DNA of 64,000 bases, taken from Microcaldota archaeon. GTDB taxonomy: Archaea > Micrarchaeota > Micrarchaeia > Anstonellales > Bilamarchaeaceae. Position numbers and translations under genes: made by a program. The stretch covers positions 1 to 64,000 of the forward strand of contig JAFGCC010000014.1 in assembly GCA_016932815.1 (NCBI GenBank). The letters are read 5' to 3'. Shown piece by piece: positions 24,510 through 32,015 of this stretch (position 1 is the stretch's first letter; each line of letters opens with the position of its first letter). Below the pieces are notes generated by a model, which was given only the letters and a program-made list of their open reading frames with translations, was not told where the DNA came from and did not search any database.

Positions 24510-25562
24510 ATGAACTTTTACGAACTAGCGGAAAAGGCTTTGCAGCTGGAGAAGGAAGGAAAGAGGATTATACGCTTGAACATCGGGGATACGGGGCTTC
24601 CCACTCCAGCCTGCGCAATTGAGGCTGCGTGCTCTTCCATGAAATCCAAGAAGGCGAAATACGTTTCCTCTGCAGGAATTCCCGAACTTCGGGAAGCAAT
24701 CGCGAAAAAGGAGGGCTGCTCTGTTGATAACGTGGTTGTGGGGCCCGGCTCAAAAGCGCTCCTTTATGGGCTCCTTAGCGTCCTTGCTTCAAAAGGGGAC
24801 AAGGTAGCTTTTCCTTCTCCATACTGGCCGGCTTATGAGATGATTTGCAAACAGCTTGGGCTTGTGCAGGTTAATTTGAAAGGCTCCATGGAATCGGACT
24901 GGGCCTTCGGGGACCTTGCCCTTGATGGGGCGAAAGTTTTCATGCTGTGCAATCCCCTGAATCCCACCAGCTCTGTTTATTCTCCATCCGTCGTGGAAAA
25001 ATGCATAAAAGAGGTTTCGGATTCCGGGGCATACATGATATTGGATGAGGCTTACAAGGAGCTTGCGTTTGAGCCGATTCCGCGCTATGAAGGGGCAATA
25101 AGGGTCCGCTCTTTTTCCAAGGAATTCAACATGGAGGGCTGGAGGCTTGGGTATATCGTTGCGCCCGAAGAGGTTGCAAAGAAAATGATTTCTTACAACC
25201 AGATTACGGCTACCTGCGTGCCGGAATTCATCCAGCGCGGGGGAATTGCCTGCCTGGAGGATTCTTCGCGGATTGTTTCTGAGAACCGTGCAATCTGGAA
25301 GAAGCGTGCTGCGGTTGCTTCCGCTGCCCTTAGTGAAGCGGGCTTTGAATTCTCGCCTCCTGCTTCGGGGATTTACGCTTTTGCAACGCATCCTGGGATT
25401 GATGATGCGTGGGAATTTGCGATTGGGATGCTCGATAAGGGGGTTGCGGTTGCACCCGGAAGCCCTTTTGGCGGGTATGACAAATATCTTAGGATTTGCT
25501 TAAGCCAGCCTGAGGAATTCCTCGAGGAAGCGATTTTGAAGATGGGCGAGGCGCTGAAGTAG
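24510..25562 (+). CDS. Class I/II aminotransferase, probable aromatic aminotransferase
   Basis: Encodes 350 residues of a fold-type I PLP enzyme. Visible motifs are IIRLNIGDTGLPTP, VVVGPGSKALLYGLL for PLP phosphate, FPSPYWPAYE, MLCNPLNPTS, MILDEAYKEL, the Schiff-base Lys in SFSKEFNMEGWRLGY and YLRICLSQP with the carboxylate Arg. As the last gene of the aromatic operon it most likely transaminates phenylpyruvate and hydroxyphenylpyruvate, though aspartate aminotransferases look alike. The ATG at 24510 follows GGTG at 24501-24504. Confidence 0.9.
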   Translation: MNFYELAEKALQLEKEGKRIIRLNIGDTGLPTPACAIEAACSSMKSKKAKYVSSAGIPELREAIAKKEGCSVDNVVVGPGSKALLYGLLSVLASKGDKVAFPSPYWPAYEMICKQLGLVQVNLKGSMESDWAFGDLALDGAKVFMLCNPLNPTSSVYSPSVVEKCIKEVSDSGAYMILDEAYKELAFEPIPRYEGAIRVRSFSKEFNMEGWRLGYIVAPEEVAKKMISYNQITATCVPEFIQRGGIACLEDSSRIVSENRAIWKKRAAVASAALSEAGFEFSPPASGIYAFATHPGIDDAWEFAIGMLDKGVAVAPGSPFGGYDKYLRICLSQPEEFLEEAILKMGEALK

Positions 25563-25614
25563 CCCGTTGTGAGACTTACTAATATAAGAATATGCAAAGC
25601 AAATAACATATTAT

Positions 25615-26394
25615 ATGGAGTTTGATGAGCTCGTTTCCTTCACTTTGGGAGGCTACAGTGCCAAAACGAGGATTCTAGGAGGAGAACTCCTTAATGAAAT
25701 CTACAAAGTACTCCTCATAGGCCAGCGCGCACAGCAATACCTGATTCCAATAAAAATGGGCGCTGTGAGCAGGTTCAGGCATGGATGGTCTTGGAGGGAC
25801 CCCTGCGAAGGAGTCCTGCTTGATGATGGCACAAACGCAAGGGTGTTCGCAGAAGAAGCAAAAGCGGCAGAAGCTGCCGGGGGCGATATGGTTGGCGTTC
25901 CGGAAGGGGCTGCCGCAGAGGATGTGGGAGCCGTTGAAGTAAGCAGGGAAGCCGCTATAAGGGGAATCCTCAAGGCGGCCAACCAGGTTCTCGATGCAAA
26001 AGGGCAGGCGGAACTCGCAATGTTGCTCTTGGAGAGGAGTGGGGCGGCGCAGCAGGAAGGGGCAATAGGTGCGGATTCTGAAATAAGCGAAGGGGGAGAG
26101 GCGCCTTCAGCAGAGGAGAGGGCTGCAATGGTAAAGGACATCTTATTTGCAACTGCCCTTCTGGAAGAGGAGGATGTGCGCGTATTGCATGGGGAGTTGG
26201 CAAAAAGGCTCCAGGATTCCGAAGCGGATATTAAAGAGGAGGGCAAGAAAATGCCTGCTCCGAAGAAAAAGCGGGAGATGGCGGCAGAGGGGGCACAAAA
26301 ACCGTTTGATAAAAAGAGGCACTCTCCACCCGAAGCGAATCCCAAGCCAAAGAAGGCAATGTGCATGATGCGGGTTCGCAAGCTAAAGATATGA
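25615..26394 (+). CDS. Uncharacterised acidic/basic low-complexity protein
   Basis: Encodes 259 residues. Residues 1-75 look folded (FDELVSFTLGGYSAKTRIL...LIPIKMG). The middle is Ala/Glu-rich with predicted helices (AAIRGILKAANQVLDAKGQAELAMLLLE). The last 55 residues are Lys/Pro-rich and end in a basic MRVRKLKI. A TATA-like AATATAAG at 25580-25588 suggests a nearly leaderless transcript separate from the aromatic operon. I recognise no family; the basic tail could contact nucleic acid. Confidence 0.7.
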   Translation: MEFDELVSFTLGGYSAKTRILGGELLNEIYKVLLIGQRAQQYLIPIKMGAVSRFRHGWSWRDPCEGVLLDDGTNARVFAEEAKAAEAAGGDMVGVPEGAAAEDVGAVEVSREAAIRGILKAANQVLDAKGQAELAMLLLERSGAAQQEGAIGADSEISEGGEAPSAEERAAMVKDILFATALLEEEDVRVLHGELAKRLQDSEADIKEEGKKMPAPKKKREMAAEGAQKPFDKKRHSPPEANPKPKKAMCMMRVRKLKI

Positions 26395-26406
26395 TAAGAA
26401 TGCCGG

Positions 26407-26871
26407 CTAGAGCTTCTTATCCATTTTCTCAAGGACTCCGGAGAGGCCCTTGATTGCGCCGGTTAATTCGTAATAAACGTCCACGCCATTCTCAAGCTGG
26501 TTCATCTCAAGCGAATGGCTGAACAATCCGATGTCCAGGACACGGAGGTTTCCCTTTATCTCTATTGGGGAGAAAGTTATGCCTGGGTTTCCAATCATGC
26601 TTTGGAGGCGTTCCTTGTTGGAGGTTTTCTCTTCTAGCCATTTGACTAGGTTGTTTGTTACGTTCTCGTAAAAGGCTTCCACGTCTTTTTTCTCTCCTTC
26701 GATTACTACTTCCACCCTTCCGTCTGGGAGATTGAAGACACCGCCTTTCTTGAAGCCTGCGCGGATTAGCTTTTCTGTGAGGATTAGCCTGCACCCAATG
26801 TGCTGGACCCGGTTGTGGACCTCTTTGGGCTCGATGTAGAATACTGCCTGCACTATTTCTTCCTTTGCCAT
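26407..26871 (-). CDS. Acylphosphatase-like domain protein
   Basis: Encodes 154 residues. The segment FNLPDGRVEVVIEGEKKDVEAFYENV closely resembles the acylphosphatase strand-helix pattern, and HNRVQHIGCRLILTEKLIRAG aligns with the helix before it. The classical catalytic Arg of the VQGVxxR loop is not evident, so the enzyme activity is doubtful and a binding role is possible. The second half (about 85-154) is unassigned. It converges on the preceding gene and is divergent from the AT-rich nuclease-like gene. Confidence 0.65.
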   Translation of the reverse strand: MAKEEIVQAVFYIEPKEVHNRVQHIGCRLILTEKLIRAGFKKGGVFNLPDGRVEVVIEGEKKDVEAFYENVTNNLVKWLEEKTSNKERLQSMIGNPGITFSPIEIKGNLRVLDIGLFSHSLEMNQLENGVDVYYELTGAIKGLSGVLEKMDKKL

Positions 26872-27015
26872 TTATCCTGCACCGCTTGAATGGACATGTT
26901 CCTGCAACAATTGTTTTAAGGCTTCTTGTGGGGGAGGTTTCCGGGATTCCGATTGGAGGCAAATTAAGGGCAAAAAATCTGGAAAGAATATAAATATTTG
27001 CACTCATAGATTATC

Positions 27016-27534
27016 ATGGCAGGTAAAAACTCAAAGTCAAATGGGAGAAATAGGATTGGTCCAAAGGAGAGGGGACGGATACAAAGTCTTCGCAATGCCC
27101 TCAAAAACTACAAATTTGAAAAAAGGGATGCGTGTGCAGAAAATCCATTTGTGGACAAGATTAGGTCGTCTCTAATCCAAAAAGCTGCTTTTAAGGATCT
27201 CAAACGGAGAAATATAGGTCCCGTTGCGGAGATATTGGGTAAGAAATACATACCTGACTTGGTGTTGCCTGGAAGAGGGAACCTGCTTGCTGTTGAGTTC
27301 AAAATTCTTAAGGGTAATGCTACAAGCGATGACATCTCATTCAAAGAAGGGATAGCCCAGGCGGTAATAAATAGAATCAAGTACAAATATGTTATGTTAG
27401 TGCTTGTAGATATAAGCAAGGAGGGTAAACATCGCGGAGTAGATAAACGCTCTTCTCCGAACTACACGAGGCTCTACAATAAGCTAAAAGGGGAGAATAT
27501 TGAGATTGTCCCGATGGGGCCCACAAAAAGATAA
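27016..27534 (+). CDS. PD-(D/E)xK nuclease-like protein in an AT-rich patch
   Basis: Encodes 172 residues. IPDLVLPGRGNLLAVEFKIL fits the PD...(D/E)xK nuclease signature, with Asp in PDL and Glu-Phe-Lys after a strand. A preceding helix-rich segment (FVDKIRSSLIQKAAFKDLKRR) could supply another acidic ligand. The gene is visibly more AT-rich than its neighbours and uses different codons, suggesting horizontal acquisition. AATATAAATA at 26987-26996 predicts a leaderless transcript. It might be a restriction endonuclease-like or Holliday-junction-type nuclease, but no methylase lies next to it. Confidence 0.6.
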   Translation: MAGKNSKSNGRNRIGPKERGRIQSLRNALKNYKFEKRDACAENPFVDKIRSSLIQKAAFKDLKRRNIGPVAEILGKKYIPDLVLPGRGNLLAVEFKILKGNATSDDISFKEGIAQAVINRIKYKYVMLVLVDISKEGKHRGVDKRSSPNYTRLYNKLKGENIEIVPMGPTKR

Positions 27535-27582
27535 TTGGTAGAGTTGGGCCAGATAAGTCAAGATGTCAGAGAAAATGAACCG

Positions 27583-27590
27583 TTTATAAA
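27583..27590 (+). promoter_or_regulatory. TATA box for the ribosomal protein/RNA polymerase cluster
   Basis: TTTATAAA predicts a start near 27613 and a leader of about 55 nt before eL18. The leader contains a small hairpin, GCCC-GAAAA-GGGC (around 27644-27656), then GGTG ahead of the ATG at 27668. Confidence 0.6.
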
Positions 27591-27667
27591 CCTTTCTAAT
27601 ACTAAATAGAACCAGCACTTATTTGAGTCCCGGATGGGGCGAGCCCGAAAAGGGCGAAGGTGTTTTG

Positions 27668-28015
27668 ATGAAAACGAAAATAGAAAACAAGAAGCTATTG
27701 GCGCTCATAACCGAGCTTATGAAAGCCGAGAAGGACATCTGGAAAAAGGCCGCAAAGGAGCTGTCCAAGCCCACCAGGAGGAGGCCCCAGGTGAACGTGA
27801 GCAAGATTGAAGAGCACGTGAACGATGGCGAAACCGTCCTCGTTCCGGGCAAGCTGCTAGGCTCCGGCCACATCAGCAAGAAGGTTGATGTTGCGGCATT
27901 CGCGTGCAGCAATAGCGCAAAGGCGCTAATTGAAGAATGCGGCGGGAAAATCATGAGCATAGAGGAGCTCATGAAGGCGAACCCTGAAGGGAAGAACGTT
28001 CGCATATTGGTGTAG
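27668..28015 (+). CDS. rpl18e: 50S ribosomal protein eL18 (L18e)
   Basis: Encodes 115 residues of the large-subunit protein eL18. RPQVNVSKIEEHVNDGETVLVPGKLLGSGHI and DVAAFACSNSAKALIEECGGKIMSIEELM are typical of archaeal L18e. The ATG at 27668 after GGTG is chosen over the longer frame, whose extra N terminus reads through the leader hairpin. It heads the conserved archaeal order eL18-uL13-uS9-RpoN. Confidence 0.93.
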   Translation: MKTKIENKKLLALITELMKAEKDIWKKAAKELSKPTRRRPQVNVSKIEEHVNDGETVLVPGKLLGSGHISKKVDVAAFACSNSAKALIEECGGKIMSIEELMKANPEGKNVRILV

Positions 28016-28024
28016 GTGGTTCTA

Positions 28025-28444
28025 ATGATAGTAATTGACGCTAAGGACGCAAGGCTCGGAAGGCTCTCCACCTTCGTTGCAAAAAAGCTCCTGGAGGGAG
28101 AGGAAGTCCGCATAATAAACGCAGAGGAGGCGGTGCTCTCCGGAAAGCCCCAGGTCACAATAGAGAAGTACAATGCGAGGAGGCAGCTCCAGTTCAAGGG
28201 GAACCCGGAGAAGAGCCCCTACTGGCCGAAAGTCCCAGACCGCTTCGTAAAGAGGCTAATTAGGGGAATGCTCCCGCGCAAGAAGGCGCGCGGCAGGGAG
28301 GCATACGGGAAACTCCGCGTTTATATGGGAGTCCCCGCGGATGTAAAAGGCGAGCCGGTAAAGGTGGAAGGCGCCGAGCTTGGGAAGCTTACCAAGTACA
28401 TAAAGATAAAGGAACTCTGCAGGCACATAGGGTACCAGGGATGA
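28025..28444 (+). CDS. rpl13: 50S ribosomal protein uL13
   Basis: Encodes 139 residues. IDAKDARLGRLSTFVAKKLLEGEEVRIINAEEAVLSG is the uL13 N-terminal signature, followed by FVKRLIRGMLPRKKARGREAYGKLRVYMG. A GGTGG site at 28015-28019, overlapping the eL18 stop, precedes the ATG at 28025. The stop overlaps a possible early start of uS9. It is a large-subunit protein that also regulates its own mRNA in some organisms. Confidence 0.95.
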   Translation: MIVIDAKDARLGRLSTFVAKKLLEGEEVRIINAEEAVLSGKPQVTIEKYNARRQLQFKGNPEKSPYWPKVPDRFVKRLIRGMLPRKKARGREAYGKLRVYMGVPADVKGEPVKVEGAELGKLTKYIKIKELCRHIGYQG

Positions 28445-28449
28445 TTTTT

Positions 28450-29073
28450 ATGGCAGAAAAGAAGACTACCGAGAAAAAGAAGGCTGCCCCTAAGAAGAAG
28501 GCGGCCAAGAAGGAAGAAAAGGCCGAGCCGAGCGAGGCGGCAAAGGAGGCTCCGAAGGAGAGCAAGCCTGAGGCAAAGGTCCAGGTGCTAGACGACCCCA
28601 AGGACGCCCCAAAGAGCGTAAAGGAGAACTCCGCAACCAAGAAGCCCGCAAAGAAGGCGAAGAAGAAAAAGAAGGGCACGCAGGTTGAGCACGCAAGGGG
28701 AAAGAGGAAGAAGGCAATTGCGAGGGCAACCGTGAAGGAGGGCTCCGGAAGAATCAGGGTCAACAGCAGGCTCGTTTCCGCTTCCGGAAACAAGTACTTC
28801 AAAGGAATCGTAGAGGAGCCGCTGCTCCTTTTGGGCCCGGACGGATTGAAAGTTGACGTTAATGTGAGCGTTCGCGGAGGCGGGGAAATGGGGCAGGCAC
28901 AAGCCTGCAGGACCGCAATCGCGAGGGCACTTGCGCAGTACTTCGGGGAAGGAATCGCCGCAAAATTCAAGGAAGACGACACCTACCTCCTGAGGGAAGA
29001 CCCCAGGCGGGTTGAGCCCAAGAAATACAAGGGAAGGAAGGCAAGGGCAAGGTTCCAGAAATCATATAGGTGA
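28450..29073 (+). CDS. rps9: 30S ribosomal protein uS9 with long K/A/E-rich N-terminal extension
   Basis: Encodes 207 residues. The last 130 are canonical uS9 (GKRKKAIARATVKEGSGRIRVN, GGGEMGQAQACRTAIARAL, and the C-terminal ARFQKSYR that reaches the P-site tRNA). The first 80 residues are a low-complexity extension of Lys, Ala, Glu and Pro (KKKAAPKKKAAKKEEK), absent from ordinary uS9. An ATG at 28441 overlaps the uL13 stop and would add three residues; the second ATG (AEKKTTEKK) is slightly preferred. The tail is likely disordered and may bind rRNA. Confidence 0.92.
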   Translation: MAEKKTTEKKKAAPKKKAAKKEEKAEPSEAAKEAPKESKPEAKVQVLDDPKDAPKSVKENSATKKPAKKAKKKKKGTQVEHARGKRKKAIARATVKEGSGRIRVNSRLVSASGNKYFKGIVEEPLLLLGPDGLKVDVNVSVRGGGEMGQAQACRTAIARALAQYFGEGIAAKFKEDDTYLLREDPRRVEPKKYKGRKARARFQKSYR

Positions 29074-29077
29074 ATTA

Positions 29078-29272
29078 ATGGAATTTCCGGTAAGATGCTT
29101 CACGTGCGGCGCCGTAATAGGCGATTTGTACGAGAAATACAAGGCTGGGCTTGAGAGCAAGAGCGCAGGAGAACTCCTAGATGAGATGGGTATCGATAGG
29201 TACTGCTGCCGGCGCATGTTCTTAGGGCACGTAGAAGGTATGGAGGCAATCAAGAAATACAGGAGAGTATGA
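29078..29272 (+). CDS. rpoN: DNA-directed RNA polymerase subunit N
   Basis: Encodes 64 residues of the small zinc-binding subunit homologous to eukaryotic Rpb10. PVRCFTCGAVIGDLYEKY contains the CxxC pair and YCCRRMFLGHVE the second Cys pair, a complete atypical zinc site. The longer open frame upstream lies inside rps9 and is rejected. RpoK, often next in archaeal clusters, is not present here; a tRNA and uS2 follow. Confidence 0.96.
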   Translation: MEFPVRCFTCGAVIGDLYEKYKAGLESKSAGELLDEMGIDRYCCRRMFLGHVEGMEAIKKYRRV

Positions 29273-29280
29273 ATACAATC

Positions 29281-29353
29281 GGGGCCGTAAGGTAACCTGG
29301 TATCCTGCAAGCTTGGGGTGCTTGTTATCTGAGTTCAAATCTCGGCGGCCCCA
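29281..29353 (+). tRNA. tRNA-Pro (anticodon GGG)
   Basis: Cloverleaf read by eye: acceptor GGGGCCG with CGGCCCC, D arm with GGTA loop, anticodon stem CAAGC/GCTTG with loop TTGGGGT (anticodon GGG), variable TTAT, T arm CTGAG-TTCAAAT-CTCGG, discriminator A. CCA is not encoded. It lies between rpoN and rps2 and is probably cut from the polycistronic transcript. Confidence 0.92.
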
Positions 29354-29385
29354 AATGTTCAAAACTTCAATAAATCGGTGAAAAA

Positions 29386-30279
29386 ATGGAAGAAAACGAA
29401 GCGGAAAACACAGAAGAGAGATCATCATTCCTCATCCCACAGGAGAAATACCTGGAAACGGGAATCCACATAGGGACAAGGTTCAAGACCGTGGACATGA
29501 AGCAATTCATCTTCAAGATGAGGGACGACGGCCTTTTCATACTGGATTTGAGGAAAATCGATGAGAGGATAAGGCAGGCCGCAAAAATCATCGGCAAGTA
29601 CAAGCCCGAGGACGTCCTGGTGGTCGCATCAAGGATGTATTCGGGAAACGCGGCGGAGAAGTTCTCCGGCCTTACCGGAGTGGGGCTGCTAAAGGGAAGG
29701 TTCATCCCCGGCACCATGACGAACGTGAATTTGCCCGGGTTCAAGGAGCCAAAGCTCATAATCGTCTGCGACCCCAAAGGTGAATGGGAAGCAATCAGGG
29801 AGGCCGCAATGACCGGGGTCCCGGTTGTCGCCCTCTGCGATACCGACAACAACACCGCATTCGTGGACTGGGTTGTCCCCGCAAACAACAAGGGGCGCCG
29901 CTCCCTTGCAATCGTTTTCTACCTTCTAGCGCGCGAGCTCATGATGAAGCAGGGCAAGATTGCCTCCTACGATGAGTTTGATTACCGCACAGACTACTTT
30001 GAGAGGTTTGATTCCGGAGAATCCAAGCCCAAAAAGCAGCCTGAAAAGGAGCCCGAAGCGCAGGCGGACGACGTTCCTTCCAAAGAGGCTTCGGAAGAAT
30101 CCGCAAAGGAAGAGAGCGAGGACGTTCGCGCAAAGAAGGCGCTTGCACAAGCCAATGAGTCTGCTCCCAAGAAAGCCGCGAAGAAGCCTGCGAAGAAAGA
30201 GGCAGAGCCCAGGAAGGAAGCTTCGGAAGAATCCTCCGGGGAGGCTCCTGCGGAAGAGAAAGGGGAATCCGAAGAGTAA
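29386..30279 (+). CDS. rps2: 30S ribosomal protein uS2 with K/E/A-rich C-terminal tail
   Basis: Encodes 297 residues. The uS2 core spans about 15-205: YLETGIHIGTRFKTVDMKQFIFKMR, ILDLRKIDERI, FIPGTMTNVNLPGFKEPKLIIVCDP, VPVVALCDTDNN, VDWVVPANNKGRRSLAIVFYLLAREL. About 90 residues of Lys, Glu, Ala and Ser follow, with repeated KEASEES and PAKKEAEP units. Together with the uS9 extension this indicates lineage-specific disordered tails on small-subunit proteins. The gene follows tRNA-Pro and ends before a hairpin terminator. Confidence 0.95.
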   Translation: MEENEAENTEERSSFLIPQEKYLETGIHIGTRFKTVDMKQFIFKMRDDGLFILDLRKIDERIRQAAKIIGKYKPEDVLVVASRMYSGNAAEKFSGLTGVGLLKGRFIPGTMTNVNLPGFKEPKLIIVCDPKGEWEAIREAAMTGVPVVALCDTDNNTAFVDWVVPANNKGRRSLAIVFYLLARELMMKQGKIASYDEFDYRTDYFERFDSGESKPKKQPEKEPEAQADDVPSKEASEESAKEESEDVRAKKALAQANESAPKKAAKKPAKKEAEPRKEASEESSGEAPAEEKGESEE

Positions 30280-30316
30280 TCCCCCCATTCATTTTATTTT
30301 TCAGTAGATTGTTTTA

Positions 30317-30358
30317 GGCGGGCAATTAAACCCTGCCCGCCGCCCGTTTTCTCATTTT
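30317..30358 (+). terminator. Hairpin plus T-rich tract after rps2
   Basis: A perfect 8-bp stem GGCGGGCA (30317-30324) and TGCCCGCC (30334-30341) with a 9-nt loop is followed by TTTTCTCATTTT. It sits 38 bp after the uS2 stop and can end the ribosomal operon. Confidence 0.6.
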
Positions 30359-30488
30359 AATTATGGTGCAGCGCCCGCATTAGGAAATATTTGAAAATAG
30401 GGAATGCACGGCGGGTTTGGGGGATGCTTATTCTCCCGCCTTAAGTGCCCAAATTGGATTCCGTGCAGCATCTGCTAATCCATAGAGC

Positions 30489-31655
30489 CTACTGGTAGAA
30501 GAACGCTATGCAGTTGTCCTTTACCGCCTGGCTCTTTATGTAGTTGCAGTAGGTCAGGGTGTCCTCCTGCTTTGCAAGCTCCTGGAAGCACTTGTCCTTC
30601 CACTCCGGGAGGGTGATGCCGTTGCATTCTGCGAAACTAAGGTCCCCTGAGCCGAATATCAGGGCCGAATAGCATATCTGGCGCACATACAGCGTTTCTA
30701 TTTCGTTGCATGCGAGCAAATCATCGTATGCGTAGGCATACTGCTCAAAGCAGTCCTCCCTGGAGGTGGGTGCGCGCGTGTCTATTGCGTAGCATCCTCC
30801 CTTGTCCCCGCTTTCAAGCGCATAATCTGTGTAGCACTCCCACTGCCTGGTCACAAGCAGGGCGGAGCACAGGGAAGGCTCCCCGTTCTCAATCGCATAG
30901 TGCGTGAAGCACTCGAATGCAATCTCGGAATCGTATTTGCCGTCTATGTAATAGCAGAAGCGGGGGGTTTTGTCCCCAAGCGCATAAATGTAGTAGCAGA
31001 GCTCCTTGTTTGAGCCTTCCAGCTCCCTGCACCCGTCCTTGTAGGTGAGGGCGCTTGTGCAGCCTTCCATCTTGGGTTCGGAATCTATGAAAGCGCAGGC
31101 TTCCTTATTATAGAAGTTGAAAGCGTAATCCAGGAAGCACTGGTCGCTCCTGCAATAACTGTAATTCTGGTATTCAAATGCCATGCACCTTGCTTTTTCC
31201 TCGGTTTCAAGCACGAAAGTGCAAGGGGGGGAGAGCGCTTCCACGCAGAGAGCGCGGGCCTCATCCACCATCAGGTCGCAGATTGAGATATTTTCGGTTT
31301 CGTATGCGAGGTGCTCCAAGCACCCTTCTTTTAGTTCGTAGGATACCAGCTGGAGGCAGTTGGGAAGCGAATCGTTGGATAGGGGCAGCACGCATGCGTC
31401 CCTCTCGCTTGCGGGGAGCTTGAGGCAGTAAGACGGGTCGTTTTCTGCGAGGGCGAGGGCTGCCCAGTCTTCTCCGGCCTCCACGGCCTCTTCGCCTGTT
31501 CCGCTTGCGTTGCTTGCTTCAACCTCGGCTATCCAGTTGTCCACGCTTATGGAGGGGCCTTCTTCGGAAGGCGAAACATCGTCGCCTCCCCCCAGGCACC
31601 CGGGGAACAGCAATAGCGGGAATGCGAGCAAAATGTAGAACAAACGAACATCCAT
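30489..31655 (-). CDS. Cys-rich repeat lipoprotein
   Basis: Encodes 388 residues. An N-terminal signal (RLFYILLAFPLLLFPGC) ends in a lipobox-like LFPGC, so membrane anchoring through the Cys is likely. The mature part is a series of about nine Cys-pair repeats of about 30-40 residues, each like 'R..CY..YA......C..I', suggesting stacked disulfide-bonded helical hairpins outside the cell. A minus-strand TATA (TTTATA, 31681-31686) predicts a leaderless transcript starting at this ATG; the upstream in-frame ATG at 31676 would precede the start site. The family is not recognised beyond DPANN-style surface proteins. Confidence 0.8.
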   Translation of the reverse strand: MDVRLFYILLAFPLLLFPGCLGGGDDVSPSEEGPSISVDNWIAEVEASNASGTGEEAVEAGEDWAALALAENDPSYCLKLPASERDACVLPLSNDSLPNCLQLVSYELKEGCLEHLAYETENISICDLMVDEARALCVEALSPPCTFVLETEEKARCMAFEYQNYSYCRSDQCFLDYAFNFYNKEACAFIDSEPKMEGCTSALTYKDGCRELEGSNKELCYYIYALGDKTPRFCYYIDGKYDSEIAFECFTHYAIENGEPSLCSALLVTRQWECYTDYALESGDKGGCYAIDTRAPTSREDCFEQYAYAYDDLLACNEIETLYVRQICYSALIFGSGDLSFAECNGITLPEWKDKCFQELAKQEDTLTYCNYIKSQAVKDNCIAFFYQ

Positions 31656-31743
31656 GAGGTGGAGAATAGGCGGCAAGGAATATAAACATATTGGAATTTT
31701 TGTGGGGAAATGCGGGTGGCGTTTACCGAAGTAAAACGATGGG

Positions 31744-31751
31744 TATATAAA
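31744..31751 (+). promoter_or_regulatory. TATA box with 5' hairpin leader
   Basis: TATATAAA predicts a start near 31773. Directly at that point a perfect hairpin GCCTGC-TTT-GCAGGC (31774-31788) begins, followed by a strong GGAGGTGAG ribosome site at 31796-31803 and an ATG at 31804. Confidence 0.55.
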
Positions 31752-31803
31752 GTGTTTGGGCTGAATTAACCGAGCCTGCTTTGCAGGCCGTGTGGGAGGT
31801 GAG

Positions 31804-31989
31804 ATGGAGCCATTCTTGGCTTACCATCTCCCTTCTTTCTATTTGCTTTCGGGGGGAACTTTGGGCATTAGCATCCGCCATGCCTTCTTGGCGGGATTCC
31901 TTTTTGCGCCACATGGGATTTGGAGGCTGTGCCTTGTGCAATCAATTGTCCTGCGGGAGCGCCCCTTCTCCGCACAGAAGCAAGCTTAA
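31804..31989 (+). CDS. Small hydrophobic protein, tentative
   Basis: Encodes 61 residues starting EPFLAYHLPSFYLLSGGTLG, moderately hydrophobic with one possible membrane segment (about residues 10-40) and a basic C terminus. I recognise no family. It is supported mainly by context: a good TATA box, a 5' hairpin and the strongest Shine-Dalgarno site in the window directly before the ATG. The next gene, a membrane protein, starts 27 bp downstream. It could also be a regulatory upstream ORF for that gene. Confidence 0.45.
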   Translation: MEPFLAYHLPSFYLLSGGTLGISIRHAFLAGFLFAPHGIWRLCLVQSIVLRERPFSAQKQA

Positions 31990-32015
31990 TAAAGAGGAAG
32001 CGAGTAGGTGCGTGC

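Noticed and set aside
26507-27007. 166-codon open frame on the minus strand over the acylphosphatase-like gene
   Set aside because: Overlaps in another frame a protein with a recognisable fold; composition is shadow-like.
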